Of a stretch of DNA of 64,000 nt, positions 1-11,230 are shown piece by piece. The DNA comes from Gnetum montanum (lineage: Eukaryota > Streptophyta > Gnetopsida > Gnetales > Gnetaceae), in NCBI GenBank assembly GCA_015680685.1, contig MNCI01009298.1, positions 40,358 to 104,357 of the forward strand, given 5' to 3'. The translations under genes were made by a program, and so were the position numbers. The notes under the pieces were generated by a model. The model saw nothing but the letters and a program-made list of their open reading frames with translations, did not search any database and had not been told where the DNA came from. The number at the start of each line of letters is the position of its first letter. Positions within the stretch are counted from its first letter, which is position 1.

Positions 1-60
1 CATCTTCCAAAAATTTCATTAAACTCATTTTTTCCAAAAAAAAATCTATGTAAAATTTAA

Positions 61-170
61 ACTTTTTAATGGTAATGTCGTAGTTATGATGTCGTAGGCA
101 CCTACAATGTCGTATCTATGATATCTTGCACATAAAAATAGTATATATACACATGAAAAAATTAGTGAAA
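61..170 (+). promoter_or_regulatory. Internal promoter-like block of RE-A
   Basis: Repeated words related to ATGTCGTA and CTATGATATC lie at about 77-131, followed by TATATATA at 142-149. The block sits about 560 bases upstream of the ORF3 start. The same kind of words (ACGATATC, CTACGATG, TGATATCGTA) precede the TATA box in this element's LTR at 1590-1670. I infer a promoter for ORF3 from position and resemblance to RE-C; transcription is not shown. Confidence 0.5.
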
Positions 171-408
171 ATTTTCACATCTTCATTTTGTAGAAAGAGA
201 AGTTTTTGTAGTTTTTCCTTAGCCTTCTTGCACACTAGCTTCCAAAGGCCATAACTTCACCCTCATAAGTTCGATTTCCAAAATTCTTAAATCCTATTGA
301 TCCCAAAGTGCTCAACTTAGTCATGGGGGAATGCATTATGCAATATAAGTGAATAAAAATTTGAAAATTTGTGCCAAAAATTTCTAATGTTGGAAGATAC
401 TATAAAGG

Positions 409-709
409 GTAAGTACAAGGAGATAATAAGAACCTTAAAGTTAATCAATCAAACTAAGGCTAGAAAGATTTAGATAATACTCCTAATAGATCATATCAAC
501 TATTTTAAGCCATAATAAGCAAGGAAAATGATAGAAGGTCATAAGTAACTAAAAGATATAACACCCAAGAGGTTCTTTCTTGAGAAATTTTCAACCTCTA
601 CAATCGTAATAAGATAAGAACTTGAAATAACCAAGGGTATGAGCAAGGTAAAGAACTCTTTAGAAGTGATATGAGCACCCTAATAATTTCAAATCCTTGT
701 TGATTGCAG
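409..709 (+). other. Putative 5'-leader intron of RE-A ORF3
   Basis: A consensus plant donor (AAGG followed by GTAAGT at 409-414) and an acceptor (TTGATTGCAG ending at 709) bracket 301 bases of AT-rich DNA. The acceptor AG is immediately followed by the ORF3 ATG. RE-C has the same arrangement at 15847-16073. This is an inference from splice-site sequence and conservation of position. Confidence 0.5.
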
Positions 710-1288
710 ATGACCCCAAAGAGGATACCAGAAGGAGAACCTTCACAACATGGGAACAAAAGAGCAAGAGGCCATGGGAGAGGCTAAGCAGGGGAATAAA
801 CCCCACAAGTAGAACATGTAGAGAAGAAGGCTCAATCATATAACATTCATTAAGAAACTCCTACTATAGAGCACTTTACCCAAGGAGAAGTAAAAATTCC
901 ACAAGAACCTAAATAAGGATAGTACCTCACATTGTCACCAAATTGCCTTTACGCCATTCAAGAATATTGATCATGTCCATAATCATTGTGAAACTAAATT
1001 TTAGTCCCTTTATGAAATTTTCTATAGAAGTAGTGAAGACGCAACTCTAAGCATCTCCAGTATGGCCCACACTTACTAACAATGGTGAATGGAACTTAGG
1101 AGAAACCTACCAAATCTAGAAAAACAAATAGGTTGATGCTATAGTGAAACTTGAAGGAGTCTTTGTGCCATACTCAGTAGAGAGGACATATGAAAAAGGA
1201 ACACATTGATAGAAGAGAAGAAATTTCCTAGAAGCTTGACAACAAAGGGAAGAAGTTGATGGAAGAGCCACCATTGCCAAAAATATAA
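710..1288 (+). pseudogene. ORF3 remnant of RE-A, internally deleted
   Basis: The start (MTPKRIPEGEPSQHG...) aligns with the MAPKRGQQEGPTQGG start of RE-C ORF3. The downstream part WNLGETYQ...VDAIVKLEGVFV matches RE-C WYLGEMYQ...GTTVNIYGVIV in the transposon-protein-like domain. After that the sequence jumps to the last residues of the ORF (EEPPLPKI, RE-C EEPPPLGTT). About 2.2 kb of the coding region, including the whole coiled coil, is therefore missing compared with RE-C. Several in-frame stops and at least one frame change are present. The function is unknown and the copy cannot be active. Confidence 0.65.
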
Positions 1289-1482
1289 ACCACATCAACC
1301 CATTTTAAATTTTATTTTTGTTTTTTCATGTAACTATGTCATTTTTGCATACACCATTGCATCACTCAAAGTTAGTTAGTAGTTAGCATTAGTCAATAAC
1401 TCATCATTCCTAATTTTTTGTAAAGAAAGTTTGGTCCTATCCTGTTAACTTGAGGATGAGTTTTTACTCAATTGTGCGGGTA

Positions 1483-2405
1483 TGATGAATCATTGGTTAG
1501 CTATGCCGACACACCCATGTCGAGGTAGTGGCCTTAATGCATCTATTTGCAAAAAGGTCAATTTTTTGTCCACCAATGATATTGTAGCTACGATATCATA
1601 TCTACGATGTTGTAAATGTGATATCGTATTTCATGATATGTTATCATATCAATGATATTACGGGATGTGTGCCTACTTATAAATACAACACTTGGTTGCA
1701 TGATCCAAGGAACCTTCATTTCACCCTTAGGTAGATTCTTGTAGTTTTGTTTTGTAGTTTTAGCAATAAAGTGAATGCCCATAGTGTGGTGTTGAGCAAT
1801 TGTACAAAGTATTTATTTAAGTGAAGTGTGGTTGGACACAATTCATGTCTGAAAATAAAGATTGATATTGCTTTTCATCATTGTAGCATCCACTTAGTTT
1901 TCTTAGTTTAATCATTTACATTTTCAAGTGCCTTAATTTCTTGTTCATTAGTAAAGTGGAATGACTACAACTAGTTTCAAGCATTTAAGTGTAATCATTT
2001 GGTAATCCCAGTAGTGTTATTACTTGGTTCGCCTAGTAGCATAATGCTTGGTAATCCCAATAACAGTTACATGAGCCCAAGACATGTATCGTAAGCTAGG
2101 ACTGAATGCTCATCGATATAAGCTAAAGTAGCTTTACATTACTGTCATTACTTAGACTTAAGATTAAATTTCATTTCCAATTATGTTTATCATTAAGAGT
2201 AATTAGGGCCTAATAACATATGCCTCACTTTGGACTAAACCATATGTGATAAAGCTACCAATAGTCCAAGTGGGAAGAAAGCGTCTTGCTACCAATGCTT
2301 AACAATCTAGACGCTTGAACTAGTTCCATCCATGAAATTCAACTAGATTGTTTGTGAATGCTTGTGATTCGTATGGTTGAGCATAGAGGTACCTACCGCT
2401 CATCA
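1483..2405 (+). repeat. LTR of RE-A (3' LTR)
   Basis: The 923-bp LTR begins TGATGAATC after a conserved pre-LTR segment (TTGAGGATGAG...GCGGGTA) and ends CGCTCATCA. U3 carries clustered GATATC-type repeats (1571-1665) and TATAAATA at 1678-1685. The R/U5 part has the family's marker text TAGTTTAATCATTTA, TTGGTAATCCCAGTAG and GACTAAACCATATGTGA. It belongs to the same U3 group as RE-C and RE-F. Confidence 0.85.
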
Positions 2406-2439
2406 GCTTATCAAATAGGCAAATTATGAAATGGTTGAG

Positions 2440-3267
2440 AAATCATTAGACCTTAAAGTTGTTATGGATCAATGTAATACTTTTATTGCTTGAAAATGGA
2501 AAGTGAGATTTAATCCATATTCTTCTAACTATTATAAAATTCCTTGTTGGATTAAAGTAGAAAATCTACCTCTTATTTTTCAAAGTGTTAAAAAAGAAAT
2601 TGTTGTTAGCATTGGCGTAATCATGTAGACAAACTTAAAAACATTACCAAATGGTGTGCAATGCACACATTATTTTCTAGAGATTGATTTATGGTAGAAG
2701 AAGAAAAAATTAAAAGTCAAGACTAGTAATCAATGTTTTTTCTCAAAAAGTATATATTATAATTTGTGAGGATGTTATAGCTATTATTGTTGTTAATGCT
2801 CATTATTAGAATTCATCCTATTCTTAACAAATAAACTAGTTCATGAGAAAAAGAAACAACAATTTCTAGAAAAGGGAAATACTAATAGTTTTTAGTAGGC
2901 ACAAATGAAATCTTCTTCAGCAAGTTTTTAACCTTTTACTAATTTTTTTAAGTCTAAATATTCCAATAAACTTTTGATATCTAAAGAGGATTCCTTTTTA
3001 GAGAAAAAGAAGTTTTCAGCAAGGACAAACAATGAAAATATTAATTCAAATAGATTTCATTGCAACATTAAAAAAAAGGAGGCATGTAACTACTGCTTTA
3101 ATTTAAAAACTCTAAAGGCATCTTATTCTCTTTCTACTTCTACTACTATTCCAATCTTTTTTAATCAGATAATGCTTTTTCACTTATTAGTGATATGGCT
3201 TTGTGAGATAAATGCTAAGCTTGAAAAATTAAAGATGGGGGCCTTCTCCTCCACATCTCAATGTTGA
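2440..3267 (+). pseudogene. LINE ORF1 remnant (nucleic-acid-binding protein)
   Basis: The broken frames read W-K-VRFNPYSSNYYKIPCWIKVENLPLIFQ and then EIDLW. That is the pattern of plant L1 ORF1 proteins of the DUF4283 type (PVWIKVPNLPLEF...VEIDL). The last part (2974-3267) is an open 97-codon stretch ending just before the endonuclease begins. ORF1 proteins bind the LINE RNA. The N-terminus is missing because the RE-A LTR abuts the region. Family assignment rests on motif memory, not a search. Confidence 0.6.
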
Positions 3268-4261
3268 TTTTATCATGGAATGTTTGAGACCCTTTTGATA
3301 AATCCTAAGCAAAGATTACTCGAAGATATCTTTCAAACTAGCATTTATCTCTAGATTTCTTTTTCTGTAAGAAATTAAGATTTTAGCTTATGATATTAGT
3401 TTTATTCATAAATGCATTTTAAAAAATTGCATTATTTTTTATTGCTCATGAAGTTAATCAAAGAGGTATTGTTATTCTTGTTCATAAAAATTGGACTAGA
3501 AAAGTTTTGAATTTTGGAAGAGTTATTTGGATTATTTGTCATAGTGAAAAAGGTGACTTTGGACTTTGTAATATATATGCTCCTAATACTTTAAAAGACT
3601 GGTTAGAAGTTTGTAAATATCTTCTATCTCTACCTAAATTTCATTGGCTTATTAGAGGTGATTTTAATATAGTTGAAAGTTATTTAGTTAAACTTGGTGG
3701 TCTTCCTCCTAGTATATTTTCTTAAGACAAAGAAGTTTACTACAATTTCAAAGAAAAATACTTCTTTTTGATGTTAGCTCTTTATACTCATGTCATTTGA
3801 ATGAGAAGCATTAGATTTATTATAATTATCAATAAGGAAATGATGGAATTTATTATCAACTTGATAAATTTTATATCTCTATCATTTCATTTGGAATGTT
3901 GCAAAGAAAATAAAAGTGCATACAATTGCTTCTTTGTTATATCATTTTCCTATTAGTATTTTTCTCTCTAATATTAATTCTTCATCCTTTCAAAAGTAGG
4001 AATTGTTTGGTATGAATGCTAATCTTTTCATGGGACTTAGTGGTAAAAATATTTTAAAGTTTTTATGGAATGCAACAAAAAAAAAAAAGAAAAAAGAAAA
4101 AAGAAAAGCCCTCCTAGTGATATTGGTTAGATTAACTAGTAGCAACAAGCTACATGTAGAGTTAAAAATTATGCTAAATGATTTGAAAAGTAATTTGCTA
4201 AGTTTAAGTATCAAGTTAAAGAAGATCTTGTAGAATCTATAAAGCAAATGCAAATTCATTT
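3262..4261 (+). pseudogene. LINE ORF2, endonuclease domain remnant
   Basis: The domain begins ILSWNV-DPFDK, the usual first strand of L1 endonucleases (ILSWNVRGLN...). The best preserved stretch, 3507-3725, reads FGLCNIYAPNTLKDW and HWLIRGDFNIVE. The GDFN motif holds the catalytic Asp and Asn of the endonuclease/exonuclease/phosphatase fold. The enzyme nicks target DNA for target-primed reverse transcription. Stops are scattered before and after this stretch. Reading continues on the far side of the solo LTR at 4836. Confidence 0.8.
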
Positions 4262-4835
4262 TGTCACATCCTCATTCCAAAAAAGGTTTCTACATAATGA
4301 AGATGATGCCTCTTTATAACAAGTGTTATTGTTATCATAACAACATCTGAAATTGCAGTTGTGGTTAAGACTCGAAAGTGAATATTGTAATAATGGACAT
4401 GTCTCTCAAGGTGACCTTTAGAGGTTTGAACTAAGGCATTTATACCTAGGCCTAGAGGTTGTACCAAGCATGGAGTGGCAGATCCAGTATAGGCAATCCA
4501 CAAGAGCCAAGTGAAGCAGGACAAGAAGTGGACTGGCCATCCCTTCTACCTGATAATAGGTTTAACCATGGTGGTAATGCTAGATTGCCTCTAAGGGATA
4601 GATGTCGAAGGAAGAAAACCCCAAAGAACACTCTTAAAGCATGATCCAGATACACTATTCCATATCAATAAAGCATTCTTTTCTTTCTCTTTCCATACTT
4701 TCCATGTTATATCCTTTACAATGATGTCAAATGTTACATATATTTGACATTTGCTATATTTTCTTCTAATGCATAATGTCTAATATAACGTATATTTAAC
4801 ATTTACCATGACATCTGGGGACACAGGATGTTACA
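4262..4835 (+). repeat. Solo LTR inside the LINE
   Basis: This 574-bp block begins TGTCACATCC and ends GGATGTTACA, near-perfect 10-bp inverted termini of a TG...CA LTR. It interrupts LINE coding sequence that resumes on its right. The flanking 5-mers are CATTT (left) and CTTTT (right), one mismatch from a target duplication. No primer-binding site, polypurine tract or internal region is present, so it is best read as a solo LTR left by LTR-LTR recombination. A polyadenylation-like AATAAA occurs near 4670. The LTR family is unrelated to the RE series, and strand is assigned arbitrarily. Confidence 0.7.
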
Positions 4836-7480
4836 CTTTTAGACTAGAATCCTTTTGATTTTCAAACTTAAAAAGCCTTGGCTAAAGCTTACAATGTTGG
4901 GATATTGTTGAAGCTAAAAGTGCTTTCACTAAAAATCTCATGGTTTGGCTAAAAATTGAAGATGAATCTTGCAAGGAATTTTTCAAATTTATAAAATAAA
5001 AGGTTCAAGTACCTAAACAAGAATCATTTTATATAAATAATTCTATCATTAAATATTTTGAGATATTAAATAGTCTTTTAGCAAATCATTTTTCTTATGA
5101 AGGTTTTAGTAAGAAATACTTCTAAGCCTCTAGTATATGTATTTCTCATATTATAATAGAAGTATATTAAAGTATTCTTGAAGTATAAATTATAGTAGAA
5201 GAAATTAAAGTAGAAACATTTAGTTTAACATATTATAAAGCTCTAGATTTCAATGGTTTTCCTATTAAATTTTTCAAGAAGCATTGGGACATTGTTAGAG
5301 ATGATCTTTTTCATGTTTTTCAAGAAACTATTAAAAAAGTTTCTCTTGATAAAAATATTCATAAAGGTGTGATTTTTCTTCCTCTGAAGAATGAAGATAT
5401 TAAACATATTAGTAATTGAAGACCTATTGCTCTTCTAAAAAATGCTTATAAAATTTTAGCTATATCTGTCACTTGTTGAATTCAAAAGGTTACTAAAGAT
5501 ATCATCAAACCAAAGCAAACTAGTTTTTTTAAAGGTAGAGATATCTTAAATAATGTTATTGTGGGCTTTCGATAATAACCAAGACATTGCTTTTATTAAG
5601 TTAGATTATGAAAAAGCTTATGATAGGATTAAATGAAATTTCATTATTTTTTGTCTCTATAAACTAGGATTTAGTGGTACTTTTATTCAACTTGTCTATA
5701 CCTTGATCATTAATGTTAATTCTTAAGTTGTTACTAATTTTGGATTAAGTTCTTTGTTTTCTCTTCAATGGTTAGTTCATTAAGGTTGTCTTCTAGCTCT
5801 TGCTTTTTTTATTATTACTAAATATTTTCTTGCACATAATTTGCATTATGATCTACAGAGGAATTTTATTTAAGGAATTTCAATTAATGATCAAAGTATG
5901 CAATTACTTATTATGAACTTTATAAATGATTCTTTTTTTATGATCAACAATTCTTTGCAACATATCAATACTCTTTTAGCTAGAGTAGAGGATTACTACA
6001 TGTTATTTGGCTCTCAAATCAATTGGCAAAAATCTTAATGGAAATATTGATAAGTGGGTTATTCTCAAGACTTAGAAAATCTTGAAAAAAAATTATCTAT
6101 TACATTTAGAAATACATTTTTTAGCCTAATCATACTATTTTGTGAAATTATGTGGTTGATAAAATTGAACATAAGCTTGATAAATAAAAGGAAAAAAAAA
6201 ACTCACCCTTGTTAGTAAAATTCTAGTTATTAACCAAATGATTCAATTAATTCATGTTTATTACTTTAATTATTGGGCTTCTTCTAAGACTTCTTATAAG
6301 AGAATTAATTGTATCATCTATCAGTTGTTTTGATCTACTTAGCAACATAGAAAAGGTTTTTTGAGAGCTGCTTAAGATATTTGTACTAGTAATAAGAAAG
6401 ATGGAGGACATGGCTTCATTAATTATTATAATCAAGCTATTTCTCTTGTAGCAGAATGGATTGAAAAGTGCATTAATGAAGATGATGTTTAGATGCTCTT
6501 TTTAAGAAACAAACTTATGCAAGAAAAACCTAAGAATGATAATATTTGGTTTTCTAATAACTTTCTTTACTATCTTCTTTTTCCTTAGGGTATTTCTATT
6601 ATTGATTTTCTAATTATTAAATAAATTTTGAAGACATGGTGCAAACTTAATAAATATTGAAATTACAATCATATTATAGTTTCAAAAGATATGCTTAAGT
6701 AAGTTAGCTCATGGTGGCTTCCTTTTAATGAAGGAGCTTGGGCTACTAATGCACCTAGATTGTGTATCACTTAGATCAAACTTGGTATCATTGTAGTTTC
6801 TTGATGGATTACTTGGAATGAAGATTCCAGCCTCTATCGTTTGAATAGAAAGAGAAAAAATAATTTTTAAAACATAATTTCTAATCTTGAGAATTTATTT
6901 AAAGTTGTTAACATTTTGCATTAGGCTTTTCTAGATATTTTTTAGAAGGATGAGAAATATGCTTTTTCTTTTAATACGAAAGTTGATTATGAGATTATTA
7001 TAAAGGATTATTTTATTGATAAAAAATTCAATAATTCTTAGAAAATGAAATTCTCATCACACTTTTGAATGTGAAAAATAAAAGATATTTGAAAAACTCC
7101 TAAATTTTCTAAAATTCATATTTTTATGGTATCTTATTCATCAAGGTCTTCCTCTCATTACTTGTCTTAAACATATGGGAAATATTTCTCTTAAATGTCC
7201 TCTTTGTAGAAGTAAATACTTAATGTGCTTGGAAATGGACATCCAAAATTTGTAATAACTTTTAATCAAGCATCAATAAAGTCATTCTTGGTGATCAACC
7301 TACTTTTTCTACATCATTTCTTTGCATTTGGAATTGTCTTTGACTATTTATTTTCTGCTATATTTGGAAGCTTCAATATGTAGTTATTTTCTAGTAGCAA
7401 GAGCATAATTATGATCACTCTTCAAATATAAAATATTAGATTCTCAAAGATGTTGCTTTTCAACTACAACCTTAAGCAAA
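4836..7480 (+). pseudogene. LINE ORF2, reverse transcriptase and C-terminal region
   Basis: In order: a lead-in (ALDFNGFPIKFFKKHW, about 5245), the finger motif RPIALLKNAYKILA (about 5420), KLDYEKAYDRIKWNFI with the first catalytic Asp (about 5600), and GCLLALAFFIITKYF. The catalytic box (about 5915) reads NFINDSFF, so the usual FADD/YADD is FIND. The thumb-side region has GGHGFINYYNQAISLVAEWIEK (about 6400). The zinc-knuckle-like end has HIFMVSYSSR and CPLCRSKY in shifted frames (about 7110-7220). Several frameshifts and many stops are present. Confidence 0.8.
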
Positions 7481-7660
7481 AAAGCTCATAATCAAAGCTA
7501 AATAATTATTTTGTTTTCTACAGTATTAATTTCTTTTTGTTTTTGAGGCTCAAGAATAAAAAGCTTTTAACTTTTATTGCTATTTGTTCTTTATGACTCG
7601 AGGTTACCAAGCCAAGACTCTTATTACTAAGCTAGCATCTTATTGTTGAAACATGTGCAT

Positions 7661-8842
7661 TATCATTGTTTATTAAGTTATACGTTTGATTTTAAATAAT
7701 ATGTTGATCTCACAATGTTATGCATGAAGTAGGAAGTTAACCCTATATTATTAGAATAAGGCTACTATCAAGTGTTGAAAAATTGAAATACTTGTAATAT
7801 AGGTACATCCAAGATATCTAGTCCAATTAGAAATTTGTAACGTAGAATTGTCCATCAAAATCAAACCCATGACTTAGAGCTTTCAAATGAAGAGTCTTAC
7901 GTCTAGGCTAGGATGATGTTGATGATCATTATTTTATAAAAGAATATTTTATCACCATTTTTTAATAATTATCCAATAATTTACATTCTAAAATAATTTC
8001 TTTTTTCGCTTCTTATATAACATTTTTTAAATATCACTAAGTTACTATGCTTATTTTACATTAGGTTATCTACCTATAATAATTTACATGAAAATTTTCA
8101 TCTCTTGGCCCATTATTATGATAATAACTTATATTTAGTGTATTTGATAATCTAATGTTTCTTCAATGAACTTGCTTTTTTTCTAGTGGATTTGATTTTT
8201 CTCTCTTTAATTTTTCTTTGAAAAATTTTATTTCTCTGGAATTCCTCTATGGGGGATTCTATATTACTCCCAACTTTTTCAACCAAAGTTAAAATTTCTA
8301 GCTCTTCTATTAATTTGAAAATTTTTGTTAATTCTCAAAATGTAGATTTATAAGCTAGTGAGAAAAAATTTGTGGTGTTTTCTTCTAGTGATGTTGATGT
8401 AACTAATGTTATTCCTAGTCTCTTGCACAAAATATGAATAAATTTTGATAAAATGAAGAATATTTTAGAAATAGAAAAGATACAAAGTTACCCTAGAAAA
8501 AACCTTCAAGGTGAAAAATGCTATCATAAAATTGGTTTTTGGACCATTAGAAGTAGCACAACTTCAAAATATTGAAGCATAAAAGAGAATTAAAGTATAT
8601 AATGGAGAAGGATTGTAGCTTATGCATTGGCAGCTGTTTCACTAAGGATGCTCCCTTTAGGCTCTTTTTATATTGCCATGGATTACAAAAATAAACTTGA
8701 AATCAAAGGGATATGATTATTTATTTTTTGTATAGGAACTAATAAAAGGAAAAACAAATGGATAAATACATAATAGCATAATAGTGGTAGGGAATATTAG
8801 TGAACAGTGGAGAAAATCAAGGTAAATTTTCCTTCAACCACC
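7661..8842. other. AT-rich interval, no gene recognised
   Basis: This interval holds the probable LINE 3' tail and then uncharacterised DNA. From an ATG at 8249 a frame reads MGDSILLPTFSTKVKISSSS with later stops. It could be the 5' end of another LINE ORF1 or chance, and I cannot identify it. The stretch 8640-8842 probably contains the 3' end of the copia fragment on the minus strand. No tRNA or other RNA gene was seen. Confidence 0.4.
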
Positions 8843-9720
8843 TTATAATTCTTCTCTTAAAAATAAAGCTGCTTTGAAGAATAGTCCAAACCATTGTAGG
8901 AAATTAAATCTGAAGAAGACCAAAGGTTGATCAACATTAGAGAAACATTTTAGCAAGTGTTGACTTGGTAAGTACATTTGCAAGATTTTCTTTAATAATA
9001 TCTTATTTAGAATAATCCCTTGCTTTTTAATTTTGTTAAGTAAATTAGGATATTGTATTTTAATGTGCATTGTTTAAGCATAAAAAATTTGGTTCTTAGA
9101 TATGCTTATGGAACTTTGACTATCATAGTCAATATTTATCAAAGTATTAGTGATGTCAAGTTCAGTAATTAGTCTTTGAAGCCATATAGCCTCTTTGCAT
9201 GCTAAGTTAGTAGCAACATATTTAGCTTTAAAAGTAGACTTAGTAACATAAGATCATTATTGACTTTTCCAAGAAACGACATTATCAAAGAAATTAAATA
9301 CATATCTACTAGAAGATTTCCTACTTTCAATATCACTACCCCAATCTACATCAATGAAGCCATGAAGTCTATTAGAATCATTATTATAAAAAATCTCATA
9401 ATTCACAGTACTACGAAGATACCAAAAGACTTACTTCACTATAATCTAATGTTGTTTCCTTGGATTAGACATATAACTACTAAGTTTTCCAATAATGTAA
9501 GTAATATCAGGTCTAGTAGAGACCATGCATACATTAAACTACTAATAGCACTAGCATATGGAATTTTAATTATTTGTTCTTTATCTTCTTTTATCTTTGA
9601 ACATTGTTCTTTTGAGAGTTTGATACTAGTTTTACAAGGAGTAGTCGTAGGCTTGCAATCTTGCATATTAAAATTTTTTAAGATATTTTCAACATATGAA
9701 GACTATTCAAGCTAAAGCTT
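8843..9720 (-). pseudogene. Ty1/copia RT-RNase H fragment
   Basis: On the minus strand the C-terminal part of copia RT reads MQDCKPTTTPCKTSIKLSKEQCSK and PYASAISSLMYA (9439-9666), a classic Ty1/copia signature. It is followed by RNase H text in shifted frames: LACKEAIWLQRLITELD, the DSQSS box (normally the D-S/N-Q-(S/A)-A motif) and a degenerate YPN...ILLKKIL segment where copia elements have HI-R-HFIRE. The usual order and spacing are preserved over about 880 bases. Gag, protease, integrase and the front of RT are absent, and no copia LTR was recognised. It ends about 15 bases from the RE-B LTR. Confidence 0.75.
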
Positions 9721-9734
9721 TTTATCAATCCTAT

Positions 9735-10627
9735 TAATGAGTACTAAAGGTACCCCTACGCCCAACCATACAAATCACAAAACATTCATACATGATCTAG
9801 TTAAATTCCATGGAATCTCTAGTTTTTGGTACACTAGTCTTATAGGAAGTGAACTCTACCCTAATGGTCATTCATTGTCTTTCCAATTACACTTATGATG
9901 TATATGATATGGTTAACTATAATTGAGGTATATGAGTTTTATTATTTTGTGTTTAATGTTCTTTAGTTCTTAAAGTAGAGAGATGAAGTAATTTAGCAAC
10001 TAATGTAGTTTAACTACTTAACTAGTCTCTAACTAATCCTAACATAAGCATTTTGTCCCACCTTCTATACACATTCTGAACCCATGTATCCATTGCTAGG
10101 TTACCAAGCACTACACTACTAGGTGTGCCAAGTGATAACACTACTGGGATTACCAATAGAATGCTTGTTTACACTTAAAGTGGTCATACTTATGTATTTA
10201 ATATATTTAGCTTAATTAATAAATAAATCATTAATCTATCTAAGTGCTACAAGGTTTGATCAGAAGGCTCATCTTTATTGCTGTTCACACTGGTGTGGTT
10301 TAGGTACAACAGTGCTCAAATAAAGATCTATACACTTTCTAACTCCTATTGTGGGCACTCAAGGAAATATTCTAAGTTTCAAATTGTCAAAATGCAAGAG
10401 CTTTGCTACTACTACTACTTGATTTATCCATAAACATGGTTGGAAGATTATATTTATAGTTTTTGCTATAGTACCGTGTCGATGAGGTCACATAAATGTA
10501 GTAAATGCTATGTCAATGTAGCCTTGTCAATGGTGCAACACCATGCAAATAGGTCCCTATTGATGAGGGCTCGTTGACAAGGCCATGTCAATAGGGGCCC
10601 ATCAATGTGACACTTTAATGCTCATCA
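9735..10627 (-). repeat. 3' LTR of RE-B
   Basis: The plus strand reads TAATGAGTACTAAAGGTACCCC at the left and ATGCTCATCA at the right, the reverse of the family's TGATGAGC...GGTACC...CTCATCA LTR. It is 893 bp long. On the minus strand the TATA box is at 10451-10458 (TATTTATA on plus). U3 (10465-10620) is packed with ATTGATG, GGGGCCC and CAAGGCCATGTC words and a GTAGTAAATGCTA hairpin. The adjoining TACTCCCACGACC at 10628 is the reverse of the pre-LTR tract GGTCGTGGGAGTA. Confidence 0.85.
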
Positions 10628-10859
10628 TACTCCCACGACCAAGTGAATATTCATCTTTAAGTTCCCTTACAAAATTGGAAAGGTATGGGATTATTGACTA
10701 ACTCTTGATAAAACAAACTAACTTAACAAAATTGAGTGCCTAAGTATACAAATTAAAAAATTACAAAAAATGGTTGTGTTCATGACACAAAATTGAATAC
10801 CATGACATGAATACAAAAAATTTGATAGCACATCTTCTAATGATGTGAAGATGGTGAAG

Positions 10860-11225
10860 AAAATCAAACAATCCTAGGTAGTGGAGGCCCTTGAGGATCT
10901 GAAGGACCTTCATTAGCTTTAGGCACATGTGGTTGCTAAGGTGGCTATGGCTATCCTACTACAGCTGCAAACTTTGGTGGAAGGAAAAAGGCATCTATTA
11001 ATGCCTTCATCTTCTTCTCCTTACACCAAGGATCATTCACAGTTCACATGTCATCACCAATGTGTGCTGGAATGGGGATATCTCACAAAGAAGGAATTAT
11101 TGAAAACATCTCCTTCACATTGACAAACTAGGTAGTGAACTCTTTGCATTCGATATTGAATGCCCTAATTTCATTTTGTATCTCCTGGTAGTCATTCATC
11201 CTCTTGACTAAGTTCTTAGTAGTTG
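10860..11225 (-). pseudogene. RE-B ORF3, C-terminal piece
   Basis: Minus-strand frames give LWDIPIPAHIGDDM and KEKKMKALIDAFFLPP. This is the conserved C-terminal motif shared with RE-C (LWKVPIPSNIGTLAW...KEEKFQAIL) and RE-D (LWDIPILAHIGNVMW...KEEKMKAFL). The piece is cut at the ATCAT target site of RE-C, and the rest of the ORF resumes at 19866. A proline-rich end follows before about 10870. Confidence 0.7.
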
Positions 11226-11230
11226 ATCAT
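11226..11230. repeat. Target-site duplication of RE-C, left copy (ATCAT)
   Basis: ATCAT directly precedes the TGATGAG terminus of the left LTR and is repeated exactly at 19861-19865 after the right LTR. It is the expected 5-bp staggered-cut duplication of an LTR-retrotransposon integrase. Confidence 0.9.

Larger units (their letters stand above)
1..2405 (+). mobile_element. RE-A: 3' part of an Athila/Tat-like LTR retrotransposon
   Basis: This is the 3' portion of a plus-strand LTR retroelement whose 5' part lies outside the window. In order it holds a promoter-like block with TATATATA, an intron-like leader, a shrunken copy of ORF3, the family's conserved pre-LTR segment (TTGAGGATGAG...) and one LTR. 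It has no pol in view. It is recognised by detailed similarity to RE-C, which has the same arrangement with complete LTRs. Directly after the LTR, LINE sequence begins, so RE-A and the LINE abut. Which inserted into which cannot be decided because the other end of RE-A is missing. Confidence 0.8.
2406..7660 (+). mobile_element. L1-type LINE, degenerate, interrupted by a solo LTR
   Basis: This is a plus-strand non-LTR retrotransposon with ORF1, an apurinic endonuclease domain, reverse transcriptase and a C-terminal zinc-knuckle-like region in normal plant L1 order. The 5' end is cut at the RE-A LTR. The 3' end is set loosely where recognisable coding ends, and no clear poly(A) tail was found. 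A 574-bp solo LTR (4262-4835) splits the endonuclease-to-RT linker. Stops and frame changes are frequent throughout, so the copy is old and dead. Confidence 0.8.

Noticed and set aside
4003-4259. ORF pair on both strands around a poly(A) run
   Set aside because: The low-complexity Lys-rich or Phe-rich stretch comes from an A/G-rich run within LINE sequence.
4459-4644. Open 61-codon frame, compositionally protein-like
   Set aside because: It lies wholly inside the solo LTR 4262-4835 and overlaps an equally long frame on the other strand; no family resemblance.
9260-9715. 151-codon plus-strand ORF
   Set aside because: It is antisense to the copia RT-RNase H fragment, whose motifs are clear on the minus strand.
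10460-10620. CRISPR-like array of short repeats
   Set aside because: The repeated words are irregular, overlapping U3 motifs of an LTR in a plant-type genome; no regular spacers.
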